The notes under the pieces are model-generated. The model made no database searches. It saw only the letters and a program-made list of their open reading frames with translations, and was not told the DNA's origin. A stretch of DNA of 64,000 bases, taken from assembly GCF_047511655.1 (NCBI RefSeq), contig NC_133387.1:139496853-139560852 (forward strand), read 5' to 3'. The stretch comes from Castor canadensis. Taxonomy: Eukaryota; Chordata; Mammalia; Rodentia; Castoridae. Positions 47,846-58,828 of this stretch are shown here, in pieces; position 1 is the stretch's first letter; every line of letters starts with the position of its first letter. The position numbers and the translations under genes are program-made.

Positions 47846-49159
47846 TAATAGTCTCATTTATGTGATTCTTCAATACCTATTAAAAAGCAAAGTAATTATT
47901 CAACCAAAAGAAAAGAATTCCAAAGCAGTGGTTTTATTTATTTAACAAGATTGAATACAATTTTGGAGGGTGGGAGTTAAACAAAGGAGCTAAGAAAAGG
48001 ATGACAAAGCAAGAACACAGTCTAAGTTGACACAATAAAATAATGAGAATGGAAAGTATTTTCAATAATCCTCATGTTGGGATTTTTAAATGTATGGAAA
48101 GAACTCTCCCATCATGAGAACCTAACTCCAGAATTAGAACATATATCAGTGAGCAAATGCAATCTAATGTATAAATATTTGCTTTATCATAATGTATTTT
48201 AAATATACTCACTGTGTTGAGCATGGCTCTAAAAGCTTGTCTTACAATCTTTCATGAGTTAGCCAAAAAGATTTAATTTGATCTAACTAAGACATAAAGC
48301 TCTATCTAAAGATTTAAGACTTAAGGATCTGATATCTTGCTAAGAGGCATCATTGAAGGGTGCAGTGGTGAGCAAGGAATCTCTAGGAAAGGCAAAAACA
48401 CAGAGTAGTAATCAGGTAAGAGAACAGATAAAAGTACCCAGTGATTGCTGGTCAAGAAAGATTGGGAAGACTTAGACAAGGTGATCATTCAGCCTCAAAA
48501 TTCATTTTGAATTTGCATTTTAAAAACTCCTCAGTGAGTTCAAAAAAGTCACTAATGAGGTGAGGGGCTCAGAGACTCTAAATCCAAGACAAGGCAGCAG
48601 CTAAAATTACATTAAATAGATAAATAATAAGCATAATTATAAACAAAAGACCAGAAGCCATGGTTGAAAGGCCTGGAAAGAAGGCAGGAGTTAGTTGTAT
48701 CACAGGAAATGCAGAATGTGGTACCTTCCATAGCCAAGCAGAAAATCCAGAGCAAATGTGAATCACTCCAAACTGAGAATCCCTTTTATCCCAACTTGCT
48801 TCCTGCTGCAGCAGTTCCTAGACTCAATTAACCCATGGTCTTCATGTTATAGCAGATAAATCATCTCCAAAAATGAATATTTTGACTGAATTGGGGAGGG
48901 AGAGGACATTTCAATGGGCACACATATTTGCATCCATTCATTTGCTCATTCACTAACTCAAAAATGTATTCTGAGGATGTCAGTAAAGGTGATAGAGGTA
49001 GGAAGTCCAAAAATCCTGTCCTCCTCAAAAACAAGGATGATCTAATCAAGAAAAATGGACAAATCCTGATAAGTAAAGTGAGATTTGTGGTAATTTAATT
49101 TGCCCTGTTTCCATTCTCCACTGACCCAGTTTTGTGATAGTTTCAGAAATCAACAGCTC
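47846..49159. other. Single-copy-like DNA, no gene seen
   Basis: No repeat or gene is recognised. Confidence 0.45.
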
Positions 49160-49445
49160 TCTGTAATCCTAGCTACCTGGGAGTTGGAGCTAGGAGAATC
49201 ACAGTTTGAGGCCAATCCAGGCAAAAATTTGGCAAGACCCTATCTCAAAGAAAAAGCCAGATGTGGTGGTTCATATCTGTAATTCCAGTTACATAGGAGA
49301 GAGAGATAGGAAGATCACAGTTAGAGGCTAGCTCTAGGCAAAAACACAAGACCCTGTCTGAAAATAAGTAAGCAAAAAGGGCTGGAGGCATGGTTCAAGT
49401 GGTAGAGTGTTTGCTGTTTGCCACCCAAACAAAACAAAACAAAAA
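49160..49445 (+). mobile_element. Composite SINE: two B1-like units plus ID-like unit
   Basis: The first B1-like unit (TGTAATCCTAGCTACCTGGG ... AAGACCCTATCTCAAAG) is followed by a second (AGATGTGGTGGTTCATATCT ... AAGACCCTGTCTGAAAA) and an ID-like segment (GGGCTGGAGGCATGGTTCAA, then GTGGTAGAGTGTTTGC), ending in A-rich DNA. It is a longer relative of the copy at 11303. Confidence 0.8.
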
Positions 49446-49789
49446 AACCAACAGATTCTAATCATGGTGGAAACTAGCAGTCTGGCAGCCTCTGGGGGAG
49501 ACAGAATGGTAATGGAGCTTCTATAAAGCTACCTTCCCAGAGAAGTATAATTATTTGTACTTAGTGACTCTGTGGAAGCCCTGCTTCAAGGCTGCTTTTA
49601 TTTGACCTATCGAAAACAACCACAGGCAATCATGGCTGGCTGAGGCAGTAGATAGCTTTTGAAACAAACAATGGGCTAGCCAGAGCTTAAAAGGAAAAAA
49701 TTAGAATGAGCTGCGGGAGGGCTTTGAAAAGTTATGACACATTCTTGGAAGCATAGAAAGATAGGGGCACATATAGCTATTTATGATAA
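49446..49789. other. Non-coding DNA, no feature seen
   Basis: Nothing recognisable. Confidence 0.4.
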
Positions 49790-50510
49790 ATTGATTTTAG
49801 AAAAGGGTGCTAAGACAACACATTGGGAAAAGAAGAGTCTTTGCAATAAATTGTGCCAGGACAACCATATATTCATTTGCAGAACATATAGTTGAACCTA
49901 TAGTTCACACCCTATACAAAAGTTAACTGAAAATGAATGAAAGACCTAAATGTAAGAATTAACATTATAAATTTTTAAGGGAAAGACATAGCTGTACAAC
50001 TTTGTAACCTCAGATTAAGCAAGATTTTCTATATGACATCAAAAGCATAAGAAGCAAAAGAAAATACATAACTCAACTTCATAAAACTAAAAACTTGTTT
50101 GCATGAAAAGACATTATCTAGTAAATGAATAGACAATCCACATAATGGGATAATATATTTACAAATCACATAGTTGATAACTGTTGATTATCTACAATAT
50201 ATAAAGGACTCTCCCAACTCAACCATTAAAAGATAAATAACCCAATTTAAGAATTGGAAAATAATAAGCACATGCAAAGATGCTTAACATCATTGCATGA
50301 TAGGAAAATGCATAGCAAGACCATATTAAGATTTCATTTTATATCCAGTGTGATGGCAATCATCATAAAAAAAATCCAGATAATAATGGGTTGGCTAGAA
50401 TTCTGAGAAACAGGAACCCTGTAATTAGGAATGAAAAATGGTGCAGAAACTTTGGAAAACAGTTTGGCAAATCTTCAAAAAGTTAGACATAGAGTTACTA
50501 TCATTTCTCC
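49790..50510 (+). mobile_element. Ancient L1 ORF2 C-terminal fragment
   Basis: Order and content follow the ORF2 region after the RT: CCCTATACAAAAGTTAACTG, AATGAAAGACCTAAATGTA, AATGGGATAATATATTTACA, then GAAACAGGAACCCTGTA and GGAAAACAGTTTGGCAA. Very diverged, no open frame. Confidence 0.75.
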
Positions 50511-51059
50511 TTCTTTGTAAGTGACCAGAAATCAAAGCAGATGGCAGCTACCAAAGGCTAAAATCCTGAAGGAATATTTTGGTTGTCTGTGCTGCTGGGA
50601 ATATAAACACTGGTATTCAGGACACTTGAAATAGAAAACTCCAATGAAATACCTCAGGTTTTCAATAAAGATTCTAAAAGAGCTATACTCAAAATAAGGG
50701 CAGATAAAAACAGACCACCTAGACTAGATCAGTGTGATTTGCTCATGTGATATGCCTGCTTAGAAAAAAGAAGAACCCCTGGCAATGGGCAAAGAGACAC
50801 CTCATTGGTGGTGTTCCTCTTATATCAGTCAGGGGCAAAGTAGATTACAGTACTTTGTTCATCCTAGCTTGATGCCTGGATCAGTGGCCAAAGCTGTTTC
50901 ATGCCTAGGGCACAAAATAAAAAAAAAAGAAAAGAAAAAAGAACAATTAAATCTTCTGTGGAAAATGAAGACATCGTTCAAAGACCCCTTTCAGATATTA
51001 GGCCTAGCCCTCAAACCTTACTAGATACATCATAAAGCAAAAAAATTCCAAGGGACTTA
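50511..51059. other. Unassigned sequence with an A-rich stretch
   Basis: An A-rich run at about 50915-50945 could be the tail of a short retroposed piece starting somewhere after 50700, but I see no TSD or known family. Confidence 0.35.
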
Positions 51060-51488
51060 AAAACAGGAGAGAATAGATAATAGAAACAGACTACACAGAC
51101 AGTGGCTTAGATACTGGGATTATCAAATACACACCTTAAAATAATTATGATTAATATGTTTGACAAAATATGTAAAAAGAGAATGTCATTAAGCTGTTAC
51201 ATGTCAAAAAGAAAGATAAATGTTGGTAAAAAGATAACTAAATTGAGAAATTTAAAGACTAGAACAGCAGAAGAGAGAATTTGTGAACTGAAAAATAGGC
51301 CAGTAGAACATGTCAAGAATAAAGTCTGGACAGGGAAAAACTTTAAACAATACTTTAAGAAAGAGATTACAAAAGATATATGGGACTCTGCAAAAAAAAA
51401 GTCTAATAGAAATATAATTTGAAAAGATAAACTAAAAGAAAGCCATACCTCATAGAGCATAGTGAAACTGCATAAAACCCAGGAAAAC

Positions 51489-51501
51489 AGAAAAATCTTT
51501 T
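51489..51501. repeat. Left TSD of SINE at 51502-51583
   Basis: AGAAAAATCTTTT is repeated exactly at 51584-51596. Confidence 0.85.
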
Positions 51502-51583
51502 TTTTTTCAACACTGGGATTTGAACTCAGGGCCTCATTCTTGCTAAGCAGGTGTTTTACCACTTGAGCCACTCCATCAGCCCG
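51502..51583 (-). mobile_element. ID-like SINE with TSD
   Basis: Reverse complement of the 25732 SINE: ACTGGGATTTGAACTCAGGG, CCTCATTCTTGCTAAGCAGG and ACCACTTGAGCCACTCCAT, with a T-run (tail) at the left. Inserted into the HAL1-like element. Confidence 0.92.
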
Positions 51584-51596
51584 AGAAAAATCTTTT
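51584..51596. repeat. Right TSD of SINE at 51502-51583
   Basis: Identical to 51489-51501. Confidence 0.85.
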
Positions 51597-51880
51597 GAAA
51601 AAAAGCAAAGTACACATTACCTTCAAATAAGTAGCACTGCCAACTGGTTTTTCAATAGAAGCCATGAAACAAGGGAATCACAAATTTGAAGTACCCAATT
51701 TAAAGTATCCCTCAACAATGAAGGCAAAAAATAAGTAGTTTTTCAAACAAAAAGTAATTCCTCTCTACCAGACTTACACTAAGAGAAATTGTAACAGAGA
51801 TTATTTGAGTAGAAGGAAATTATCCCAGAGAGAAGCAAATACAGCAAGATGGAACAATAGATAGAGTAGTGATAATGAAA

Positions 51881-52169
51881 AAATGTAATAAATATTAATT
51901 ACTTAATGTAATAACACTGTGAGTTTCAAAATATATACAAAATTGAAATACATAGTAGAAAAAGCACAAAGAATAAAGAATTAAATGGAGTTAAAATATA
52001 GGCTTTTTAAAATGTCTGGAAAGTGAAGAAAAATATGAATTTAAAGTAAAGAAGTCAAAGATGAATGTTGTAATAATCGGGATACAAAATTAAACAGTAT
52101 TAGAAAGAAATGCAGGGAAAATGCAATATTTTAAAATTCTTTAGTAGGTAGTATTTAGTAGGGAGTTAG
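51881..52169. other. AT-rich non-coding DNA
   Basis: No feature is recognised. It may be the worn 3' end of the HAL1-like element. Confidence 0.35.
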
Positions 52170-52613
52170 GAAACATGGTGGCCCATGGACATTAATGAAA
52201 CAATTTGTGACATGTAGCTGAATCCTGTCGACTACAGCCAATGCAGCCCATGAAGAGTAGATATTCCTAGAGGCTGTGAGGCTGTAAGTTAACTTAGGAC
52301 TAATTAACATATCATTAGCATTGTGGTTAGACAAAATTTCCACCTACCCAGGCTCCATGACAGTTCTGGTCTGATCATCTAAGGCCCAAAACTCTCCCAC
52401 CTCATATGTGGGAGGAGTTAATGACACATAACTCTTTTTCCAGGAAGGACCTCCTTCATAAAACCTCACAATCTTAAGACCATTGGGGAAGCTGCTCGTT
52501 CTCCAGCCTGCCTGCTGTCCCATCTGGAGAGTGTACTTTCACTTTGCTTTGCCTTAATAAACCTGCTCCTATTATGTTTCTTCTGTGTCCATCCTTGAAT
52601 TCTTTTCCTGACA
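52170..52613 (+). mobile_element. Probable endogenous retrovirus solo LTR
   Basis: The right half has an LTR promoter layout: CTTCATAAAACC (TATA-like, about 52455), AGTGTACTTTCACTTTGCTT, CTTAATAAACCTGCTC (poly(A) signal) and CTTGAATTCTTTTCCTGACA as the end of U5. No internal retroviral coding sequence is nearby. The left boundary and family are not certain. Confidence 0.6.
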
Positions 52614-53089
52614 AGACTATCAGGGTTCATTCTCCCCTCTTTTCAAAGCACTGAGTAGTTTGCTGCACTACAGAGAGAGAAAACTCCTATGACTTAACTC
52701 CTATGACTTTCATTGCAGAGTCTCCCCATTTCTACCTAAAGAAAAATTTTTATTCTTAAGTTTTTATCATACATTTACACTATGTGCAAAGAGAAGAATT
52801 TCAGCTAGGCATTGGGAAACAAAATAGTCTATGTTCAGTGGTGTTACCGAAAGTCAGCCTTTAGTTTCTGGAGAAGCAGGCTGAGTAAACTATTGTGACA
52901 GGCAAAAAGACTTGGTCAATTCTTCCACTCTTTTCTCCCTGCTCAATTATCTTGTACAGACTTGTCATCAGGCTAAAGAAAAATGAATACCCTGAATCCA
53001 CTGTTACTGAACAATCCTTCACAAAGTTTAGGATGCCTACTGGTCTCCTCGTGTGGACTGGGTTTTGGACCTTACATGGTACATTTTTC
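52614..53089. other. Single-copy-like DNA, no feature seen
   Basis: Nothing recognisable. Confidence 0.4.
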
Positions 53090-53400
53090 CCTACTTCATT
53101 ACTCTCAGCCTCTTATACTGTTTCCTCTACCTATGACACTCTTTCTTTATTCCTTGCCCAAATGAACTCAAATAGCACCTCCTCCCTGAAGCCCTCACAA
53201 CACATTCTGGCAAAATGAACAACTATCTTGTTTGTGCCTTCCAGCACTTTTTTTTTACATGACTGTTATAGTACCTTTCCCCTGATTCTGATATTTATCT
53301 GTTTAAATTATTGACTTTCCCTTTATGTTACAATCTCTATAAGAGATAGTTTTAAAATAACAATATTGGCATATTCCTTATGTCAGGTTCATAATGTACC
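53090..53400 (+). mobile_element. L2 LINE 3' region
   Basis: TGTTTCCTCTACCTATGACA, ACTCAAATAGCACCTCCTCC, CTGAAGCCCTCACAACACAT and ATTTATCTGTTTAAATTATT follow the L2 3' end in order. Confidence 0.7.
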
Positions 53401-53429
53401 CTCAAAATAAACTTTGATTAGATATTGGT

Positions 53430-53560
53430 GTCATGTCTATTTTATAGATTTTATAGAGAAGTTAGATAACTTACCCCAAATCCATAGCTATTTATGTGAC
53501 AGAACAAAGAATTGAGCCTGTTTGTTGTAGTCCAGAGACTACTTCTTATCAACATTATAT
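53430..53560 (-). mobile_element. MIR SINE
   Basis: TTTATAGATTTTATAGAGAA, GTTAGATAACTTACCCCAAA and AGAATTGAGCCTG follow the reverse complement of MIR. Diverged. Confidence 0.5.
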
Positions 53561-53779
53561 ACCTTACCATTTTTCTCCCAGAGAAAGTCTTCTGGGGCTT
53601 AATAAATACTTGACATTTGAAGGCATTTTTCGTAAGTATATAAGTGACTATATAAAATAGGCAAGTAGAAGTGTTAAATGAAGAGCATTTGTCTCAGACA
53701 AACATATGTCTCCATTGAGTTTATTTGATGCAAAAGTTTAACTTTTTAAGTCACCAAAATCATATAATTGTTAATTACT

Positions 53780-54122
53780 TTTTATTTTTTTATTGTGGTA
53801 GAAGTACATCATGGGATCTACTCTCTTAAAGAATTAAGTATGAACTAGAGTGGTGTCAGCTATGAGCACAATGCTGTTCAGTAGATCTGTTGAACTTTTC
53901 ATCTTGCATGGCTGCCACTCTGTATCCATTGAATACCACTCTCCATTTCCTCCTTCCTGTAGTCCCTAGCAACCATAGGCTCTGTATCTATGAGTTTAAC
54001 TGCTTTAGATTCTTCACTGAAGTGGAATCACGCATTACTCATCCTTCTGTGATAGGCTTTATCACTTAACATTATGTCCTCCAAGTTCATCCATGTTACA
54101 GCATGTGAAAGGATTTGCTTTA

Positions 54123-54123
<1 letters not shown>
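53780..54123 (-). mobile_element. Old L1 3'UTR (start of a 10 kb broken L1)
   Basis: TGGTAGAAGTACATCATGGG, GATCTACTCTCTTAAAGAAT, AGCAACCATAGGCTCTGTAT and CATTATGTCCTCCAAGTTCA are the reverse complement of an L1M-type 3' end. More of this class of old L1 follows on the same strand up to the right edge of the window, broken by several insertions. Confidence 0.75.

Positions 54124-54124
<1 letters not shown>

Positions 54125-54169
<45 letters not shown>
54125..54169. repeat. (CA)n microsatellite
   Basis: About 22 uninterrupted CA units. Confidence 0.97.
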
Positions 54170-54172
<3 letters not shown>

Positions 54173-54174
54173 CT

Positions 54175-54352
54175 GTGATCCTCCTATTTATAACTCCCAT
54201 GTAGATGGAAAGACAGGTGCACGCCATCACACACAGCTTTGCTGGTTGAGAGAGGATCTCACTAACTTTTTGCGTGGGATGGCCTCAATCTTTCCTATCT
54301 TCACCCCTTGAATAGCTGGAAATAAGGACATGAGCCACGGTTCCCAGCCAGT
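54175..54352 (-). mobile_element. B1-like SINE (diverged)
   Basis: GGATGGCCTCAATCTTTCCT, CCTTGAATAGCTGGAAATAA and GACATGAGCCACGGTTCCCA are the reverse complement of a 7SL-type SINE start. It interrupts the old L1. Confidence 0.6.
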
Positions 54353-54379
54353 TTAGGAGTTTTACAGTTTCTAGCATTA

Positions 54380-54540
54380 CATTTGAATCTTTATTTTGGG
54401 TTTATTTTTGTGTACATAATGAAGATAAGAGTCCAATTTCATTCTTTTACTTGTAGATATCCAGTTTTCTCAACATTTTTTGTTACAGATTATTCTTCCC
54501 CATCATGTAGTTTTGGCACCATTATCAAAGCTAATTTGAA
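54380..54540 (-). mobile_element. Old L1 ORF2 piece
   Basis: GAGTCCAATTTCATTCTTTT, TATCCAGTTTTCTCAACATT and GTTTTGGCACCATTATCAAA are antisense ORF2 sequence from just after the RT. The L1 resumes at 55876 beyond the LTR. The ORF2 end expected between here and the 3'UTR piece is missing. Confidence 0.7.
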
Positions 54541-54980
54541 TATTGTAATGGTTAAATGCTAAACATATCAATTTGACTGGGATAAAAAATGTTCAGATAG
54601 TTGGTAAAATGTGCCTTCTAGGTATGTTTTGTGAGGGTGTTTCTAGAATAGAATAACATTTCAAGCCCTAACTAAGTGAAGATCACCCTGACCAGTCACC
54701 CAATCTTTTGAGGCCATGAATAGAGAAAAAGATGGAGGAAGGGGAAATTTTCTCTTTGTGAATTCAAAACATCCATTTTCCCCTGTCCTGGGACATTGGT
54801 ACTCCTGGTTTTTGAGCCTTAGGACTTGGACTTAGAGTTACACCATGCTTGCTTGATTGGTTCTTTGGCCTTTTGGTTTGGATTGAAATGATACCACTGG
54901 CTTTTTAGGTCTCGATCTGACAGAAGGAGTATCATGGGACTTCTCAGTTTCCATAATCCAGTGAGCCAAACCCTTATAAT

Positions 54981-54993
54981 AAATCTCTGTCTG
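54981..54993. repeat. Left TSD of L1 at 54994-55814
   Basis: AAATCTCTGTCTG is repeated exactly at 55815-55827. Confidence 0.88.
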
Positions 54994-55814
54994 ATCGATC
55001 TACCATTTGATCCAGTAATACCACTCTTGGGGATATACCCAAAAGACTGTGACACAGGTTACTCCACAGGCACCTGCACACCCATGTTTATTGCGGCACT
55101 ATTCACAATAGCCAAGTTATGGAAACAGCCAAGATGCCCCACTACTGATGAATGGATTAAGAGAATGTGGTATCTATACACAATGGAATTTTATGCAGCC
55201 ATGAAGAAGAACGAAATGTTATCATTCGCTGGTAAATGGATGGAATTGGAGAACGTCATTCTGAGTGAGGTTAGCCTGGCCCAAAAGACCAAAAATCGTA
55301 TGTTCTCCCTCATATGTGGACATTAGATCAAGGGCAAACACAACAAGGGGATTGGACTATGAGCACATGATAAAAGCAAGAGCACACAAGGGAGGGGTAA
55401 GGATAGGTAAGACACCTAAAAAAATTAGCTAGCATTTGTTGCCCTTAATGCAGAGAAACTAAAGCACATACCTTAAAAGCAACTGAGGCCAATAGGAAAA
55501 GGGGAACAGGTACTAGAGAAAAGGTTAGTTCAAGAAGAATTAACCTAGAAGGTAACACCCATGCACAGGAAATCAATGTGAGTCAATGCCCTGTATCTCT
55601 ATCCTTATCTCAACCAGCAAAAACCCTTGTTCCTTCCTATTATTGCTTATACTCTCTCTACAACAAAATTAGAAATAAGGGCAAAATAGTTTCTGCTGGG
55701 TATTGGGGGGGGAGGGAGGGGGCGGAGTGGGTGGTAAGGGAGGGGGTGGGGGCAGGGGGGAGAAATGAACCAAGCCTTGTATGCACATATGAACAATAAA
55801 AGAAAAAGGAAAAA
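54994..55814 (+). mobile_element. Young 5'-truncated L1 in MLT2 LTR
   Basis: ORF2 C-terminus open to its natural stop (54934-55326, IPLLGIYPKDCDTGYSTGTC ... FSLICGH), then the 3'UTR with the G-rich tract at 55705-55765 and an A-rich tail at about 55790-55817. Clean TSD. One of the best-preserved L1 3' ends here. Confidence 0.95.
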
Positions 55815-55827
55815 AAATCTCTGTCTG
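55815..55827. repeat. Right TSD of L1 at 54994-55814
   Basis: Identical to 54981-54993. Confidence 0.88.
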
Positions 55828-55875
55828 TATGTCTATATATACCCTATTGGTTCTGTTTACTTGGAGAATCTTGAC

Positions 55876-58039
55876 CAGTAAAACCACATAATCCTATTTT
55901 TATTTCTGAACTCTCTATTCTCTTCTACTGGTCTGTATGTCTGTCTTCTTGCCAGTACCATATTGTTTTGATGATACAGCTTTGGAGTATATTTACTATA
56001 TTTTAAAACCAGGAAATGAGGGCTGGTAGAGTGGCTTTTATGGCCTAGCAAGCCTAGCAAGTGTGAGGCCCTGAGTTCAAACTCTAGTACCACCAAAAAC
56101 AAAAACAACAACAAGAAAATGTGGGTCATCAGCTCTGTTCTTCTCGAGGATTGTTGACTGTTTGGAACTCTTTGCATGTCCATGTAAATTTTAGGATTGT
56201 TTTTTTCTATTTCTGTGAAAAATATGTCAATGGAATTTTGGTAGGGATTGAATCTGTAGATTACTTTAGGTAGTACAGATATTCAAACAATATTAAATCT
56301 TCTGATCCACGAGCACTAGATGTCTTCCACTTGTTCAGATCTGATGTCTTTCAGAAGTGTTTTTGAAGTTGTCAATGAAAAGGCCTATTGCCTCTTTGTT
56401 TAAGGGTATTCCTAAATATTATATTCTTTTTGATTCTACTATAAATAAATGGCTTTCTTGATTTCCCTTTAATTGTTCATTGTGTATGGAAATGCAACTA
56501 ATTTTGCAGGCTTGTTTTGAATACTGTGACATTGCTGAGTTCATTTATTAGTTCTAACAAGTTAGTGCTTAGTTTCTCTTTTTATTATTTTGTGAACTAC
56601 TTAGGCTTCCAACATATAAGACCATGTCATTTGTGAACAGACACAACTTTAGTTCTTCTTGTCTACTATGGATAATTGTTATTTCTTCTTATGGTCCATT
56701 TGCAAGCCTAGTACTTCTACTACTATGTTGAATAAAAGTGGTAAGAATGGACATCTTTGTTTCATTCCTTATCTTAGAGAAAAAGCTTTCAGTTTTTCAC
56801 CACAATATAAAACAAGACATGGGCTTTTCATATATGGACTTTTTTAGGTTGAGGAACCTTCTTCTATTACTAGTTTTTGAGTTTTGTTTTTTTTCAAAGA
56901 ATGGATGCTGAATTTTTACAAATGCCTTTTGTGCAACTATTGGAATGACCATGTTATTTTTATCATCCATTTTGTTAGTATGAATTTGATTTGCTAGTAT
57001 TTTTGAGGACTTTTGCATGTATATTCATCAGGTATATCAGACTTGACTTTCTTTGTAGTATCTTTTCCTGGCTTTGGTATAAGGCAATTATGGCTGCATA
57101 AAATGAGTGTGGAAATATTTTCTTCTTTTCAGATTATTTTTCCTCTCTTCAAATTTTTAGATGAGGCATTAATTCTTCTTTAAATTGTTGGGAGAATTTA
57201 CTACTGAACCATCTAGTCTTGGACTTTTCACTGTTGTGAGGTTTTGATTATTGATTTAACTGCTTTACCAGTTAAAGATCTGTTCATATTTGTACTCCTC
57301 AACGCTTCTGTCTTGATAGATCATATATTTCTATGAATTTATCTATTTCTTCTAGGTTATCCAATATGTTAGCATGTAATTTTTCATGGTACTGTTATAA
57401 TTCTTTTAATTTCTGTGGCATCAGTTATAATTTTTCCTCTTTCACTCCTTATATTATTTGAGTCTTTTCTTTTTTTCTTAATTGGTCTAACTAAAAGTAT
57501 GCCAGTTTTGTTTAAAAACTGACTTTTAGTTGCATTGATTTTTTTGTTAAGTTTTTCTAGTCTCTAAATATTTAGCTCTGATAGTAACTGTTTTTGCCCT
57601 TTACTAACATTGGAGCTGGTTTCTTCTTTTTTTCTAGTTTCTCAAGATGTAAAGTTGTTTATTTAAAGGATTTTTCTTCTCAATGTAAGCATTTATCACT
57701 GTGTACTTCTCTATAAGAGCTGCTTTTGCTTCATCTAATAACTTTTGGTTTGTTGTCTTTCCATTTTTGCTTGTCTCAAGATATTTTTTGAAATGTTCCT
57801 TTTGACTTCTTTGACACATTAATTGTTCAAGAATGTATTGTTTAATTTTTACATCTATGAGAATTTTCCAGCATTTTTCTGCACTTGTTTCTAGTTTGAT
57901 TCCATTGTGTTCAGAAGAAACAAGTGGTATGATTTTAATCTTCCCAAATCAGTAAAAACTTGTTTTGTGATCTAACATGTGCTATATCATGAAGAATATT
58001 CTGAATATGATTGAAAAGAATGTGTGTTCTGTTGACTTA
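55876..58039 (-). mobile_element. Old L1 ORF2 (RT region), continued
   Basis: Antisense ORF2: TTTCTGAACTCTCTATTCTC, GGTCTGTATGTCTGTCTTCT, TAGGGATTGAATCTGTAGAT and further RT sequence to about 57850, entering the endonuclease near 58000. Minus frames 56797-57018 and 57634-57819 are short remains. Interrupted by a SINE at 56023. Confidence 0.8.
56023..56118 (+). mobile_element. ID-like SINE
   Basis: GAGGGCTGGTAGAGTGGCTT, GCCTAGCAAGTGTGAGGCCC and TGAGTTCAAACTCTAGTACC, then an A-rich (AAAAAC)n tail. Same family as 25732. Confidence 0.88.
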
Positions 58040-58290
58040 GAATTTAATAACAAAAGACAGGACTATAAAATAGGTACAGTGTGTAGGGGGGAGTGCTTTT
58101 GAGGGAATGAAAGAAGGAGATTAAGATGAGGGAATGTGGTTGATAGACTTCATATACTTATACAAAAGAGAACAATGAAACCTGTTGCAATTGCTTGAAG
58201 TGAGGCAGGGAGGGATTGAGGGAGAGAGATGGTGGGGGTGATCTAACCAAAGTACAGTTTAAACATAGTTGCAATAGCCTGCTGTTGATA
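58040..58290 (+). mobile_element. L1 3'UTR fragment inside old L1
   Basis: GACAGGACTATAAAATAGGT, AGACTTCATATACTTATACA, TGTTGCAATTGCTTGAAGTG and the following G-rich segment match the 3'UTR of the older L1 at 47550-47780, in plus orientation. It is a heavily 5'-truncated copy of that subfamily. Confidence 0.75.
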
Positions 58291-58828
58291 GATGTTCTAT
58301 CCATTATTAAAAATGAGATATTAAAATAATCCACTATTACTGTGTTGCTGTATGTTTTTTCCTTCAGTTCTGTCAATATGTATTTTATATATTTAGGTGT
58401 TCTGACATTGGATATATATAATTTTACATCTTCCTGATGAGTTGACCCTTTTTATCATTATATACTCTTTTAACAGTTTTTTTTAAATGAAGTCAGTTTT
58501 GCTTAATATGAGTATGGCTACCCTTGAACTCTTTAGGTTATCATTTGTATAGAACATCTTCTCTATAATTTGCTTTCAGCCCCTTTGTGTGCTAAAATCT
58601 AAAGTGAGCATCTTAGAGACAATGTATAGTTGGATCCCATTTGTTTACCCATTTAGCCACTCTATAACTTCTTTTGACTGGGGAGTTAAATTTATTTACA
58701 CTTAGATTATTGATGGTAAATGATATACTATTGTCATTTTGTTAATTGTTCTCTGTTGTATAGTTCATTTGTTCCTTTCTTCCTCTCTTGCTGTCTTCTT
58801 TGTATAGGTGAACATCTTAAAGTGATAG
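58291..58828 (-). mobile_element. Old L1 endonuclease region, continued
   Basis: Antisense: TAATCCACTATTACTGTGTT, GATATATATAATTTTACATC, CAATGTATAGTTGGATCCCA and TTAGCCACTCTATAACTTCT belong to the endonuclease N-terminal half and ORF1/ORF2 boundary. The next segment of the same class of L1 resumes at 63395. Confidence 0.75.
58817..58828. repeat. Left TSD of 3'-truncated L1
   Basis: TTAAAGTGATAG is repeated at 63383-63394. The cut TT|AAAG fits L1 endonuclease preference. One or two bases may be shared with the L1 end. Confidence 0.8.

Larger units (their letters stand above)
51060..51880 (+). mobile_element. Ancient HAL1/L1ME-like ORF1 region
   Basis: ORF1-type sequence of an old mammalian L1: GATAATAGAAACAGACTACA, AATAATTATGATTAATATGT, AACAGCAGAAGAGAGAATTT and AGATATATGGGACTCTGCA. 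Later come ACATTACCTTCAAATAAGTA, then CTACCAGACTTACACTAAGA and GTAGAAGGAAATTATCC. I see no endonuclease sequence after it, which fits HAL1 (half-L1) elements, but the family is not certain. It is interrupted by a SINE at 51502-51583. Confidence 0.65.
54544..55875 (+). mobile_element. MLT2-type ERVL solo LTR, split by an L1
   Basis: ACATATCAATTTGACTGGGA near the left end, GTGAGGGTGTTTCTAGAATA, GGGACTTCTCAGTTTCCATA, then TTATAATAAATCTCTGTCTG (poly(A) signal region) and, after the nested L1, CCCTATTGGTTCTGTTTACT and GGAGAATCTTGACC match an MLT2 LTR from start to end. No internal retroviral sequence is present. Old L1 flanks it on both sides, so the LTR entered that L1. Confidence 0.85.

Noticed and set aside
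26060-54169. CRISPR-like or regulated repeat arrays ((GA)n at 26060, (CA)n at 54125)
   Set aside because: Simple microsatellites without spacers. The sequence is mammalian.
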